Source: Clostridiales bacterium | Lineage (GTDB): Bacteria > Bacillota > Clostridia > Oscillospirales > CAG-272 | Direction: 5' to 3' | Length of the DNA: 64,000 nt | Assembly (NCBI GenBank): GCA_012800735.1 | Contig: JAAZIU010000034.1 | Coordinates: 1 to 64,000 of the forward strand | Shown here: piece after piece, positions 1 through 10,039 of the stretch | How positions within the stretch are numbered: position 1 is the stretch's first letter | How the letters are laid out: the number at the start of each line of letters is the position of its first letter | Notes under the pieces: model-generated | The model's input: only the letters and a program-made list of their open reading frames with translations | Databases searched by the model: none | Told to the model about the DNA's origin: nothing | Translations under genes and position numbers: made by a program

Positions 1-59
1 ATTTGTGGGATAATTTACTTGGTTAATAGCTTTTTTCATAATACTATTATACCAAAAAA

Positions 60-103
60 CAGAGCCGTTTGCACTACTTTTGTGCAATTTGGCTCTGTTT
101 TTT
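60..103 (+). terminator. Rho-independent terminator
   Basis: cagagcc...ggctctg stem with inner ttgcac/gtgcaa pairing, followed by TTTTTT. Confidence 0.6.
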
Positions 104-194
104 CGCGGGCTTTTGATACAGCCCCTTTTAATTTATTTTAATATATGATTGTTACAATTAATAACATACGCTTTTATCATCCTCGATCCAGTGA

Positions 195-1412
195 TTATGT
201 TTTTCCTGATTGTTTTTTTACATATCTTTTCATTATGATAAGCGTAATTATCAGAGCGATGGGGAAAACAACGCCGAAAATCATTCCCCGCTTTATGTCT
301 CCGTCTAAAACTCCGGTCATGGTTCCGACCAGAGTCGGACCTGCCGCGCAGCCTAAATCCCCGCCTAAAGCAAGCAAGGCGAACATAGCGGTTCCACCGC
401 TTCTGGCGTTTGCCGCAGCAACCGAGAAAGTTCCCGGCCACATTATTCCGACAGAAAATCCGACAACACCGCAGCTGATCAGCGACAACCACGGAGACGG
501 AGACAGCGAGATTACAAGATAACCCGCTACGCAAAGAACAGAGCTTGCAAGCATATAAGCGGATACATTTACCTTTTCGCCGATTTTTGCGTAAATAACA
601 CGCGACGTTCCCATCAGTATTGAAAACATACACGGACCCATGAGATCACCGATAGTTTTATCCACGCCGAGTCCGGCTTCGGCAAAATCCGATGCCCATT
701 GTGAAACCGTAAGCTCCGACGCGCCCGAACAAACCATCATCAGCATCAAAATCCAGAATATCGGCTCAAGCAGCAGTTTTTTGAAGGATATTGTGCTCTC
801 TGATGTTTCTTCAAGAGAAAGAATTGGCACAAAGCTGAACAGAATTGCTCCTGTAAGTGGAATTAACGCCCATAAAGCAGACAGTATTCTCCAGTTTATA
901 AGACCTGCGGTGTTGAAAAACAGGGTTGATAAAAGCACAACCGCGACGCTTCCCCAGCAATAGAAGGAATGGAGCAGGCTCATCTGCTGCGCTTTATGTA
1001 CTGTAGGGCAAGCCTCAACTATCGGACTGATAACGACTTCAATAATTCCGCCTCCTATCGAACAAAGCAGCACCGATATTATAAGTCCGATATAAGGCGA
1101 ATGCGCAATGTAGGGCAAAAAGCCGTATGAGACAAGTCCCGACACCGCTGATATATGCGCAAAAACCACCGCTTTGCGATATCCGGTTTTTGAGATTAAT
1201 TTTGAAGATATTAAATCGACAGAAAGCTGAAAAAGGAAATTCAGTGTTATAAGCGAAGTAATCTGGCTTAAAGGAATACCGAATTCATTTTGAAATCGGA
1301 TAAACAGAAGCGTAGGAAAGATATTGACAATAGCTTGCGTTATATAACCTATATAGCAGGAATATATCGTTATCTTGTATTTCGACGCTTCGGCCGCCTT
1401 GTTTGAGTACAT
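195..1412 (-). CDS. MFS transporter
   Basis: 405 aa, about 12 hydrophobic segments, MFS-like organisation; 5 nt downstream of RNase J gene on the same strand. Confidence 0.8.
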   Translation of the reverse strand: MYSNKAAEASKYKITIYSCYIGYITQAIVNIFPTLLFIRFQNEFGIPLSQITSLITLNFLFQLSVDLISSKLISKTGYRKAVVFAHISAVSGLVSYGFLPYIAHSPYIGLIISVLLCSIGGGIIEVVISPIVEACPTVHKAQQMSLLHSFYCWGSVAVVLLSTLFFNTAGLINWRILSALWALIPLTGAILFSFVPILSLEETSESTISFKKLLLEPIFWILMLMMVCSGASELTVSQWASDFAEAGLGVDKTIGDLMGPCMFSILMGTSRVIYAKIGEKVNVSAYMLASSVLCVAGYLVISLSPSPWLSLISCGVVGFSVGIMWPGTFSVAAANARSGGTAMFALLALGGDLGCAAGPTLVGTMTGVLDGDIKRGMIFGVVFPIALIITLIIMKRYVKKQSGKT

Positions 1413-1417
1413 CTTCT

Positions 1418-3094
1418 TTATATATTCATTACGACGGGCAGTATCATCGGATTGCGCTTTGTTCTGTTGAAAAGGAATTTTGCGAGGTCATCCTTCATTC
1501 TCGTTTTGAGCTGAGTCCAATCGGTAACATTGTGGTCAAGCGAATCCTGCAGGGCATCGCGCGCAAGCACTTTGACCTGATTCATAAGTTCGTCCGCTTC
1601 CCTTACATATACAAAGCCGCGGGAGACAATGTCCGGACCGGATAATATCATCCGTTCATCAATACTTACAGTCGCGACAACAACAATAAGTCCGTCTTTT
1701 GAAAGGTGACGACGGTCGCGCAGAACAATATTCCCGACATCGCCGATACCGTAGCCGTCAACAAGAACCTTGCCTGAGGGAACGGTGCCGTTGAATTTAC
1801 AGCTGTTTTCATCAAGTTCGAGAATCAAGCCGAGATCAGAGATAAAAATATGTTCCTCCGAAATCCCGACGTCGATGGCGTTTTCTCTGTTTGCCGCTAA
1901 ATGACGATATTCGCCGTGTATCGGCATAACGAATTTCGGTTTTGTAAGAGCCATCATAAGCTTCAGTTCTTCTTTGCAGGCGTGTCCGGATACATGTATC
2001 TCAATCGAAGTATCTCGGAAAACATCAACCCCCCGCTTGCAAAGCTCGTTTATGATCTTGTCGATTAATTTTTCGTTTCCGGGTATTGCCGAAGCAGAGA
2101 TAACGACGAGATCGGTCGGTCCAAGTTCCACCTTGTCATGCTCGGAAAAAGCCATTCGATAGAGCGCTGACATCGGCTCGCCCTGTGTTCCGGTTGTTAC
2201 AATGGTAAGCTGCTCCATCGGGTAGCGCTTGATATCATTTATATCGATAAGCGCGCCGCGCGGAACTTTCATATACCCGAGTTCAACCGCGGCGGTAACG
2301 ATGTTCAACATGCTGCGGCCGGTAATCGCGACTTTGCGATTAAAGCGGGCGCTGGTATCGATTATCTGCTGAACTCTATGTACGTTGGAGCTGAATGTAG
2401 CAATTACAATCCGCTTATCCGGATTCATCATAAAAATGCCTTCAAGGTTTTCGCCGACAACTCTTTCAGAAGGGGTATATCCCTTCCGTTCGGCGTTTGT
2501 TGAATCGCACATTAGCAGCAGTACGCCTTCTTTACCGAGTTCACCAAGCCGGGGTATATCCATAATTTCGCCGTCAATCGGGGTTATATCAAGTTTAAAG
2601 TCACCGGTATGTACAACCGTACCGACCGGAGTTTTGATCGCCAGAGCGCATGCGTCGGCTATTGAGTGATTAACTCTGATAAATTCGATGCTGAATCCGC
2701 CGGCTTTGACAACATCACCGACAGATACTGTGTTTAAATCCGGCTTGCGCGGAAGACGATGCTCTTCAAGCTTATTTCTGAGTATGCCTATCGTCAGCCT
2801 TGTGCCGTAGATCGGAGCGTTCAGAATTCGGAGAACATAAGGGATCGCGCCGATATGGTCCTCATGACCGTGAGTTAAGAAAATACCGCGAATCTTATCC
2901 TGATTCTTTTCGAGATAAGAAACATCGGGAATTACAAGATCGATTCCGAGCATTTCCTCGTCGGGAAAACCAATTCCACATTCGATAATGATTATGTCAT
3001 TCCCATATTCCAGAACATACATATTCTTGCCGACCTCATTGAGGCCGCCGAGCGCAAAGACCTTGAGTTTTGATGTGCTTTTATTTTTAGCCAT
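1418..3094 (-). CDS. rnj: Ribonuclease J (metallo-beta-lactamase/beta-CASP)
   Basis: HGHEDHIGAIPY motif, 'VHTGDFKLD', 'HVSGHA', 'MPIHGEYRHL', 'SRGFVYVRE'; RBS aaggtg before ATG. Confidence 0.95.
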   Translation of the reverse strand: MAKNKSTSKLKVFALGGLNEVGKNMYVLEYGNDIIIIECGIGFPDEEMLGIDLVIPDVSYLEKNQDKIRGIFLTHGHEDHIGAIPYVLRILNAPIYGTRLTIGILRNKLEEHRLPRKPDLNTVSVGDVVKAGGFSIEFIRVNHSIADACALAIKTPVGTVVHTGDFKLDITPIDGEIMDIPRLGELGKEGVLLLMCDSTNAERKGYTPSERVVGENLEGIFMMNPDKRIVIATFSSNVHRVQQIIDTSARFNRKVAITGRSMLNIVTAAVELGYMKVPRGALIDINDIKRYPMEQLTIVTTGTQGEPMSALYRMAFSEHDKVELGPTDLVVISASAIPGNEKLIDKIINELCKRGVDVFRDTSIEIHVSGHACKEELKLMMALTKPKFVMPIHGEYRHLAANRENAIDVGISEEHIFISDLGLILELDENSCKFNGTVPSGKVLVDGYGIGDVGNIVLRDRRHLSKDGLIVVVATVSIDERMILSGPDIVSRGFVYVREADELMNQVKVLARDALQDSLDHNVTDWTQLKTRMKDDLAKFLFNRTKRNPMILPVVMNI

Positions 3095-3402
3095 TAATTT
3101 TTCACCTTAATAAAATGATTCTTAGATTTTTTTTAACGTTATAAATATTATATATGCAGAAATAAATGATCTGACCGTAAATTATGCGCCACAGATAACG
3201 GGCGCAAAAATAAAATCGGATCATAATTCATGATTCGATCTTTATTGACTCCAGCCCAACGCACAGCAAGAGTCGAAAATAAGGGGACGCCACGAACACA
3301 TTTACATTATAATATTATATCATTTATTTAAGTTATAAAATAAAGGTAAATGTAAAAAATTATTTAATAAACTCGAAGACTTGTTTTTCCTTACGATTAA
3401 TA

Positions 3403-3431
3403 TTGAATTAATGTACAATATATGTTATAAT
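3403..3431 (+). promoter_or_regulatory. sigma70-type promoter for DUF2079 gene
   Basis: TTGAAT-N17-TATAAT, RBS aagaggtg downstream. Confidence 0.6.
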
Positions 3432-3456
3432 GATAAAGCGTAAGAGGTGAAGTTTG

Positions 3457-5283
3457 ATGATTAAAGATAAAATATATGGTTTTGCCGAAGATATACGGCA
3501 AAGGCTTGATAAGCGCTCACTATCAGATATATCGCTCTGGGCGGCTGCCGCAGCGTCTGCTTATATAATCGCTTCAATTCTTTCTCTTGTGCGATTTAAA
3601 AGCTACGGACTGCGGGAGTTTATAACCGGGTTCTCTTACCCGCTTTTTTGGATATCGCTTGCGGTTGCTTTTTCGGCATTAATCGCTCTTGTTGCCTTAA
3701 CTCGTAAAACTTCAATAGTATACTTAACACTTTGTGTTTCAGCGGTGGTATTCGCATCGGCGCTTGCAGCCATTCTTGACTCAAATATCTATTACAACAT
3801 GGGTTTGGCGCTTGTAATTATTATAATAGCCAAAGCTGCATTATCAAAAGGACGCCTGTCAGTTGATTTTCATATAAGTTGGCGCGGCGGCTATATCGCA
3901 ATAGTTATTCTGGCAATAATATTCGGCGTTATTACTGCCTATGTAACCTCGTTCAAATACCACACTTTCAGCGAGGCCACCTTTGACCTCGGTATTTTTA
4001 CTCAAATGTTTGAGATGATGGCAAAAACCGGTCTTCCGCTCACAACAGTTGAGAGAGGGCGAGAGCTGACTCATTTTGCGGTGCATTTTTCTCCGTTCTT
4101 TTATCTTCTCCTTCCCGGATATCTGCTTTGGCGCTCTCCGCTATACCTTTTCTTTATTCAGGCTCTCGGAGTTTCACTCGGAGCTATTCCCGTTTACAGG
4201 ATAGGCAAAGCTTTGAAGTTCTCGCCGATTTCATCTCTTCTATGCTCGCTCGTTTATCTGATGTATCCGACGATGCTTAACGGATGCTTCCGCGATTTCC
4301 ATGAAAACAAGTTTTTAGCCGTCTGTATTCTTTACCTAATTTATTTCATTTTAATTGAAAATCGAGTGGGAACCATTGCTTTCACATTGCTTACTCTGAG
4401 CATAAAAGAAGACGCTGCAATTTATATCTTTGCTATCGCCCTTTTCATTATCTTTTCAAGAAAAAGGAAATATCGCGGAATAATCATGCTTTTTGGCGCT
4501 GCGGGATATTATCTGTTCGCTACTAAGATGATAACCGTTTTCGGCGGAGAAGCTATGGTAGACAGATTTGCAAATTATTATCTGGGAGGCGGCAAAGGTC
4601 TTTTGACTGTCATAAAAACTTGCTTCTATGATATTGGGTATCTGCTGCTTCAGGTTTTTAACGCCGAGAAATTTCAATTTATACTATGGACTTTCATGCC
4701 TCTTACCTTCACTTTGATCAGCGGAGCATCTGCAAGTGAACTTGTTCTGCTGATGCCGGCGCTGGTTATCAACCTTATGTCAAACTGGATTTATCAGTAT
4801 AATGTTGATTTTCAGTATACATACGGCTCCTGCGCGTTGATGATTGTTCTTTATATGCTTGCGTTGGCAAGAATTAATGAAAAAGATTTAAGTTATAAGA
4901 CGGAGGATTGGAAACGACCTTTTGTATCGTTGATGCTTTGCGTAATCTTCACCTTTTCACTTACTTTCGGAAAAACGGCAAGATATACCGGCGCATATGC
5001 TGCAGATAAAGCTTCATATAAGGCGTCTGAGGCGATTTTAGCATCAATTCCGAAAGACGCAACGGTGACGGCGGGTGATTTCCTTGTTCCGCATCTATAT
5101 TTCATCAGCGAGCTGCAAAGCTATCCTCCTCTATACGGGAAGTTGCAGCCGACTGAATATGTTGCGGTTGATTTGCGGGCGCTTGACGATGAATTCGATC
5201 CGTATGCGTTTATGAATGGAGAGTATTCGCTCGTTGACAGCAAGGGTTTTGTTGAGCTGTGGAAGCGCGACGGCTCCTATTGA
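3457..5283 (+). CDS. DUF2079 domain-containing integral membrane protein
   Basis: multi-TM protein; 'FDLGIFTQMFEMMAKTGLPLTTVERGRELTHFAVHFSPFFYLLLP' is typical of DUF2079. Confidence 0.8.
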   Translation: MIKDKIYGFAEDIRQRLDKRSLSDISLWAAAAASAYIIASILSLVRFKSYGLREFITGFSYPLFWISLAVAFSALIALVALTRKTSIVYLTLCVSAVVFASALAAILDSNIYYNMGLALVIIIIAKAALSKGRLSVDFHISWRGGYIAIVILAIIFGVITAYVTSFKYHTFSEATFDLGIFTQMFEMMAKTGLPLTTVERGRELTHFAVHFSPFFYLLLPGYLLWRSPLYLFFIQALGVSLGAIPVYRIGKALKFSPISSLLCSLVYLMYPTMLNGCFRDFHENKFLAVCILYLIYFILIENRVGTIAFTLLTLSIKEDAAIYIFAIALFIIFSRKRKYRGIIMLFGAAGYYLFATKMITVFGGEAMVDRFANYYLGGGKGLLTVIKTCFYDIGYLLLQVFNAEKFQFILWTFMPLTFTLISGASASELVLLMPALVINLMSNWIYQYNVDFQYTYGSCALMIVLYMLALARINEKDLSYKTEDWKRPFVSLMLCVIFTFSLTFGKTARYTGAYAADKASYKASEAILASIPKDATVTAGDFLVPHLYFISELQSYPPLYGKLQPTEYVAVDLRALDDEFDPYAFMNGEYSLVDSKGFVELWKRDGSY

Positions 5284-5308
5284 CAAAATATTACCGTTGT
5301 GATATAAT
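5280..5308 (+). promoter_or_regulatory. sigma70 promoter of smpB-ssrA
   Basis: TTGACA-N17-TATAAT exact consensus; -35 overlaps the stop codon of the upstream gene. Confidence 0.75.
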
Positions 5309-5349
5309 AATAATGCGATTTGACGGCTGAGGGAGGGTGATATTTCCAT

Positions 5350-5826
5350 ATGGCAAGCCGTGACAAAAATAAAGGCAGGAAACTTATTGCCCAGAACAAA
5401 AAAGCTTATCATGACTATTTTATAATCGACACTTATGAAGCCGGAATCGAGCTTTTCGGTACTGAAGTCAAATCGGTGCGCAAAGGCTCTGTTAACTTAA
5501 GAGACAGCTTCTGCACAGTTGAAAAAGGAGAGCTTATCGCTCACGGCATACACATCAGCCCATATGAGCAGGGGAACATCTTCAACCAAGAACCGCTGCG
5601 GAAAAAACGCCTTCTTATGCATAAACGCGAGATAAACCGTCTTGCGATGAATATAAATAAAGAAGGATACACCCTTGTTCCGCTGTCGTTATACTTTGTC
5701 AAATCCTGGGTCAAGGTTGAACTTGGACTCTGCAAAGGCAAAAAGCTTTATGATAAACGCGAAAGCGACGCTTTGCGCGAAGCCGAACGCGACATTGAGC
5801 GGAGTCGAAACGCCGGATATCTATAA
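5350..5826 (+). CDS. smpB: SsrA-binding protein SmpB
   Basis: 'NKKAYHDYFIIDTYEAGIELFGTEVKSVRKGSVNLRDSF', 'KGKKLYDKRE' conserved SmpB motifs. Confidence 0.97.
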   Translation: MASRDKNKGRKLIAQNKKAYHDYFIIDTYEAGIELFGTEVKSVRKGSVNLRDSFCTVEKGELIAHGIHISPYEQGNIFNQEPLRKKRLLMHKREINRLAMNINKEGYTLVPLSLYFVKSWVKVELGLCKGKKLYDKRESDALREAERDIERSRNAGYL

Positions 5827-6171
5827 GGGGGCGCAATGGTTTCGACGGGGACTTTGAAACAAGATAAGCAGGCGGAGGTGGGGAACCTCCATAAAAGCTC
5901 TAAAAACAATAACTGATAACAAGACTGAACTTGTTGCTGCCTAATTAAGGCAGCCGTCCGCTCAGAGAGTATCGCGGCTCTGTGTCGGGCGTCATTCAGC
6001 GGTGAACGTGAACTGAGAGTTCGTCCTTATAACAGTCACGGATAAAAGGGCTGCCCGCGTCGTTTTTTGCCGGATGGAGTCGACGCGGGGAGATTAATCG
6101 TCCGGCTGAGCCTGGAGAAAGTTTTGCGGAGGAGTTTTCGGACACGGGTTCGATTCCCGTCGCCTCCACCA
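5827..6171 (+). ncRNA. ssrA: tmRNA (SsrA)
   Basis: 5' GGGGGCGCAATGGTTTCGACGGGG, 3' GGGTTCGATTCCCGTCGCCTCCACCA; 5' GGGGGCG pairs with 3' CGCCTCC; ORF ending GTTGCTGCCTAATTAA. Confidence 0.96.
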
Positions 6172-6175
6172 GATA

Positions 6176-6209
6176 GAAAAGACAGTTGTCATATTGCAGC
6201 TGTCTTTTC
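6176..6209 (+). terminator. terminator after ssrA
   Basis: gaaaagacag...ctgtcttttc 10-bp stem with T-run in the 3' arm. Confidence 0.6.
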
Positions 6210-6253
6210 AGATTTTGTACTTCTGTCATATAATTATCATGCAGGAAATAGTT

Positions 6254-7279
6254 ATGAAAGAAAACTTAAAAATAGCCGTTTTGGGAACCGGATATTGGGC
6301 GCAGTTTCAGATTGCCGCCTGGATGGATATAGGTTGCAAGGTTACAGCCGTTTGGAACAGAACGACCAGTCGCGCCCGGGACACAGCAAATCGCTTTGAT
6401 ATACCCAATGTATACGAAACCGTAGACCAGCTTCTTTGCGAAGCGGATTTTGACATTGTCGACATTATAACAGATGCCGAAGTCCACGAGGAATTGGTTT
6501 TGGCTGCCGCGGCTAAAGGCAAACCGGTTATCTGCCAGAAACCGATGTCTCTTGACGAAGAAAGCTGCCGGCGCATGGTTGACGCCTGTGAGAAAGCAGG
6601 AGTATGGTATGCTATACATGAAAATTTCCGCTATCAGCCGCAGTTCCAAAGCCTGAAGCACCATATGGAAACTGCTTCCCTCGGTAAAGTGCTTCATGCT
6701 CATATTCAGATGCGCTCACCGGACAGGGATATTATCCGCAAACAACCTGCGCTTGCAACAATGGAACATATGGCGCTGCGCGACATGGGACCGCATATCT
6801 TTGATGTTGTCAGGTTTCTCTTCGGTGAAATAGACGAGATTCAGACAATTCCCGTTTCTTCATATCAAGATATCCCGGTGGATGATACGGCGCTCTCTCT
6901 GCTGCGTATGCAGGAAGGATTTCCGGTTCTTTGCACACTTGCTCATAAGTTTCATTATAAGGCCTTCATTCAATTCGAAAATGGCACTATAACACTGAAT
7001 GCTGAAAATAACATTGAAGTTGAGAACGGACAAAATATAGCTTTTTATCCCTTTGAAGAACCCACAAGACTTTCATATATCCCCGATGACGACTGGGCAA
7101 TTCACGGTAGTCATGTATTTGCCGCTATTCCCACATGTTTACAAGCGCTCCGATACGCTTTTGTCAATCAACAAGAAGCCGAAACAAGCGGAAAAGATAA
7201 TCTGAAGACTATGCAGGCAGTGTTTGCCGCCATACGTTCGGTGGAACTTAAGAAGCCGCAAGCCTGCGGAAAGGATTGA
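6254..7279 (+). CDS. Gfo/Idh/MocA family oxidoreductase, candidate D-apiose dehydrogenase
   Basis: 'IAVLGTGYWAQFQIAAWMDIG' Rossmann motif, 'CQKPMSLDEESCRRMVDACEKAGV'; specific function from operon context. Confidence 0.75.
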   Translation: MKENLKIAVLGTGYWAQFQIAAWMDIGCKVTAVWNRTTSRARDTANRFDIPNVYETVDQLLCEADFDIVDIITDAEVHEELVLAAAAKGKPVICQKPMSLDEESCRRMVDACEKAGVWYAIHENFRYQPQFQSLKHHMETASLGKVLHAHIQMRSPDRDIIRKQPALATMEHMALRDMGPHIFDVVRFLFGEIDEIQTIPVSSYQDIPVDDTALSLLRMQEGFPVLCTLAHKFHYKAFIQFENGTITLNAENNIEVENGQNIAFYPFEEPTRLSYIPDDDWAIHGSHVFAAIPTCLQALRYAFVNQQEAETSGKDNLKTMQAVFAAIRSVELKKPQACGKD

Positions 7280-7283
7280 AAGT

Positions 7284-8099
7284 ATGCGGATTGGTATATC
7301 AAGTTGGAGTTATCCTTATACCATAGGCAATAAAGCATATGATTTGCCGGCACATCCGATGGGGCTTCTTGAGCTTGCCAATAAGGCTGTCATGCATGGC
7401 GCTGAAGTGCTACAAGTAGCGGATAATCTGCCTTTACATAATATTTCTCATGAGGAATTGCTTCAGCTTCGCGTTCTTACCGAAAAACACAATCTTGAAC
7501 TTGAGGTTGGAACGGCAGGACTTGAACAGGACAATTTACTTAAGTATCTTAATATTGCGCAAACTCTCGGCGCTAAATTGGTTCGGACACTTCCCCACTC
7601 CGGTAAGGATGTTCCCTCTTTGGATGTCGCTAAGCGGCGAGTTGATGAAGTACTTGGAAAGTTTTCCGATGCCGGTATAATCCTCGGTATAGAGAACCAC
7701 GATCACTATCCCAGTGATTGGATAAGAAAGTTGATCGATGCATTTAACGACCCTCATCTCGGCGTATGTCTTGATGCAGTCAATAATCTGGGGCTTGGTG
7801 AAAGCTTTCGAGAAGTTCTGCATATTCTGGGATCTGTTACGGTTAATTTTCATTGTAAAGATTACACTATTCGCAGAAAGCATTCAATGCTCGGTTTCGA
7901 TGTTGAAGGCGCTGTTACGGGTAATGGGTTTCTTAATCTGGAGTTGGCAATACAGGTTTTACCTGCAAATATATCTTGGGTGCTGGAATCCTGGATGCCT
8001 TGGCAGGGAGATATCGAAAAGACCGTCGCCATGGAAGAAGAATGGGTTATCAAAGGACTATACAATCTTCGTGCATTCAGGGAGACAAATGAAAATTAA
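7284..8099 (+). CDS. xylose isomerase-like TIM barrel protein, candidate 3-oxo-isoapionate decarboxylase
   Basis: 'ILGIENHDHYPSDWIRKLIDAFNDPHLGVCLDAVNNLG', 'HCKDYTI' AP-endonuclease 2 family motifs; function from operon context. Confidence 0.7.
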   Translation: MRIGISSWSYPYTIGNKAYDLPAHPMGLLELANKAVMHGAEVLQVADNLPLHNISHEELLQLRVLTEKHNLELEVGTAGLEQDNLLKYLNIAQTLGAKLVRTLPHSGKDVPSLDVAKRRVDEVLGKFSDAGIILGIENHDHYPSDWIRKLIDAFNDPHLGVCLDAVNNLGLGESFREVLHILGSVTVNFHCKDYTIRRKHSMLGFDVEGAVTGNGFLNLELAIQVLPANISWVLESWMPWQGDIEKTVAMEEEWVIKGLYNLRAFRETNEN

Positions 8100-8115
8100 T
8101 TTATAAGGTTTGCAA

Positions 8116-10014
8116 ATGGATACACAGCGCATAACAAAAAATCAATGGATAGGTATTCCTGAACAGCCGCCGCAGCGTATTTGTCTGCAGGCAGGCGAGC
8201 TTCAAGTAACGATGCTGGACGGCAGGCTGCTTAATGTATGTTTTCATGGCGAAAAGCTGATTGACGAGGTCTACTTTGCCCTTCGTGATCCGAACTGGGG
8301 TACAGTTCCCTATACTTTGAAAGAACAAAAGATTGAGAAGCATCCGGATAGATTTGTCTATCATTTTCAGGCAGAGCATACAGTTGGCAACTATCAATAT
8401 CGCTGGCAGGGGTGTGTTAAAGGCAGCGCGGATGGAACGGTAACCTTTTCTTCAACCGGAGAGGCGGGAGAGAGGTTTTTAAAAAACCGCCTGGGATTTT
8501 GCGTATTGCATCCAATCAGCTGCGCAGGTCTTCCCTGTTTGATTGAACATTCTAACGGAACAAGCAAAGAAACCGTCTTCCCAAAACAGATTGCACCTCA
8601 TCAGCCATTTTTTGATATCTCGGCTATGACATATCGGCGAGATGAGTTTAGCTGCCGTGTAGCTTTTGAAGGTGATGTGTTCGAGTGCGAAGATCAGCGA
8701 AACTGGACAGACGCATCATTTAAAACATATTGTACTCCTCTTTATCTTCCTTTCCCTGTTCAAGTTGATAAAGGGGAACGGTTCAGTCAGACGGTGCATA
8801 TAAATTGTACAGCTTCCGGCATAAGTGATGTCGGCAAACCGACCGGCGAAGATAAGGATAATATAATTGAGTATTCGGAACTGCTTCCCATCAATGAGAA
8901 TTTTTCGCTTGGAACCTGTTTGCGATTTCCTATCGATGAAGCTTCTCTAAAGATTGGAAAAGAATTAGGTCTTAATCATATAAGAGTGGAACTTCATTTC
9001 TGTGAACAGCCTGTCTTCTTTGATGAATTGCTGAAACAAGCCGCTCAGATGACAAACTCAATCCATCTGTTTGTTTTTCTAACGATAAACTGGCAGCAGG
9101 AAATGCCTTTGTTGCTCAATCTTCTGGCACGACACCCGGTCGTCACTGCAGTGATCCTTTATCAGGAAGGCCGCAAAGTAATTGACAAAACCATTCTTTC
9201 CATTTGTCGCGGGATGCTTCTGAGTTTTAGATTGCCTGTCGGTTCGGGAACCGATGCGTATTTCACCCAGTTGAACCGCGAACCTTTGCCGGGTGAGCTG
9301 ATGGATTTTCTCTGTTATTCCAACAACCCGCAGGTGCATGCCTTTGATAATCATTCAATTATGCAAACAACCGCCGGTCAGGCGGCAAATGTCATAAGCG
9401 CACGGGCTTTATATCCCGATAAATCCGTATATGTAACTCCGGTAACGCTAAAAATCAGGTGGAACCCCGATGCAACCGCTGAAGTTTCCGATCATGAACA
9501 GCTTTTACTTAATCAAATTGATAATCGCCAAATGTCTCTGATGTGCGCTTCCTGGATGCTGCGTTCGATAATTGCATTGTCTTTAAGCGGCGCAGCGGGC
9601 GCTGATTATTTTGAGCTGGCGGGACCTCGCGGTTTTTTTGCGGAACAAAATAGAATATTGCCGGAAGAATTCCCGACTTTTTCGGGTATGGTATTCCCTT
9701 CCTATTATGTGTTTCGCGAAGCGCTTGTAATCTTTCGAGAACAGAATGTAAAGGCAATAAACGGCCAACAATTCTGTATTCTGTTAAGCGATAACAAGAT
9801 ATTAATTGCAAACACAACAGATGAGCAGATAAAACTCAGCCTCGACGGATGGCCGAGTATCGAGGGTATTTGTCTTAACGGTGATACAGCAGAGCGATAT
9901 GCGATATGCAAAAAAGAACAAATGACGGAAGATATCAAGATGATATTTAATTCTGCCGCGGGAAATTCAATAATCCTGCAGCCTTATTCGATTATTTTAG
10001 GAAATTTTATTTAA
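8116..10014 (+). CDS. candidate D-apionate lactonase
   Basis: about 632 aa; 'RLGFCVLHP', 'PHQPFFDI', 'FEGDVFECEDQRNWTDASFKTYCTPL' recalled as ApnL-family motifs; not confirmed by search. Confidence 0.65.
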   Translation: MDTQRITKNQWIGIPEQPPQRICLQAGELQVTMLDGRLLNVCFHGEKLIDEVYFALRDPNWGTVPYTLKEQKIEKHPDRFVYHFQAEHTVGNYQYRWQGCVKGSADGTVTFSSTGEAGERFLKNRLGFCVLHPISCAGLPCLIEHSNGTSKETVFPKQIAPHQPFFDISAMTYRRDEFSCRVAFEGDVFECEDQRNWTDASFKTYCTPLYLPFPVQVDKGERFSQTVHINCTASGISDVGKPTGEDKDNIIEYSELLPINENFSLGTCLRFPIDEASLKIGKELGLNHIRVELHFCEQPVFFDELLKQAAQMTNSIHLFVFLTINWQQEMPLLLNLLARHPVVTAVILYQEGRKVIDKTILSICRGMLLSFRLPVGSGTDAYFTQLNREPLPGELMDFLCYSNNPQVHAFDNHSIMQTTAGQAANVISARALYPDKSVYVTPVTLKIRWNPDATAEVSDHEQLLLNQIDNRQMSLMCASWMLRSIIALSLSGAAGADYFELAGPRGFFAEQNRILPEEFPTFSGMVFPSYYVFREALVIFREQNVKAINGQQFCILLSDNKILIANTTDEQIKLSLDGWPSIEGICLNGDTAERYAICKKEQMTEDIKMIFNSAAGNSIILQPYSIILGNFI

Positions 10015-10039
10015 TTTTTTTTTAAAGGGAGAATTATTT

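Noticed and set aside
1-39. Possible start of a minus-strand CDS (ATGAAAAAAGCTATTAACC...) at the window edge
   Set aside because: Only 13 codons visible and no convincing SD
133-633. 166-aa minus ORF and 125-aa plus ORF overlapping the MFS gene
   Set aside because: Arg/Cys-rich, low-complexity out-of-frame translations of the MFS coding region; no domain or RBS
3180-3300. Intergenic short inverted repeats (tgcgcc/gggcgca, gatcat/atgat) before DUF2079
   Set aside because: Short, imperfect, no T-tract or recognised RNA family; not enough support
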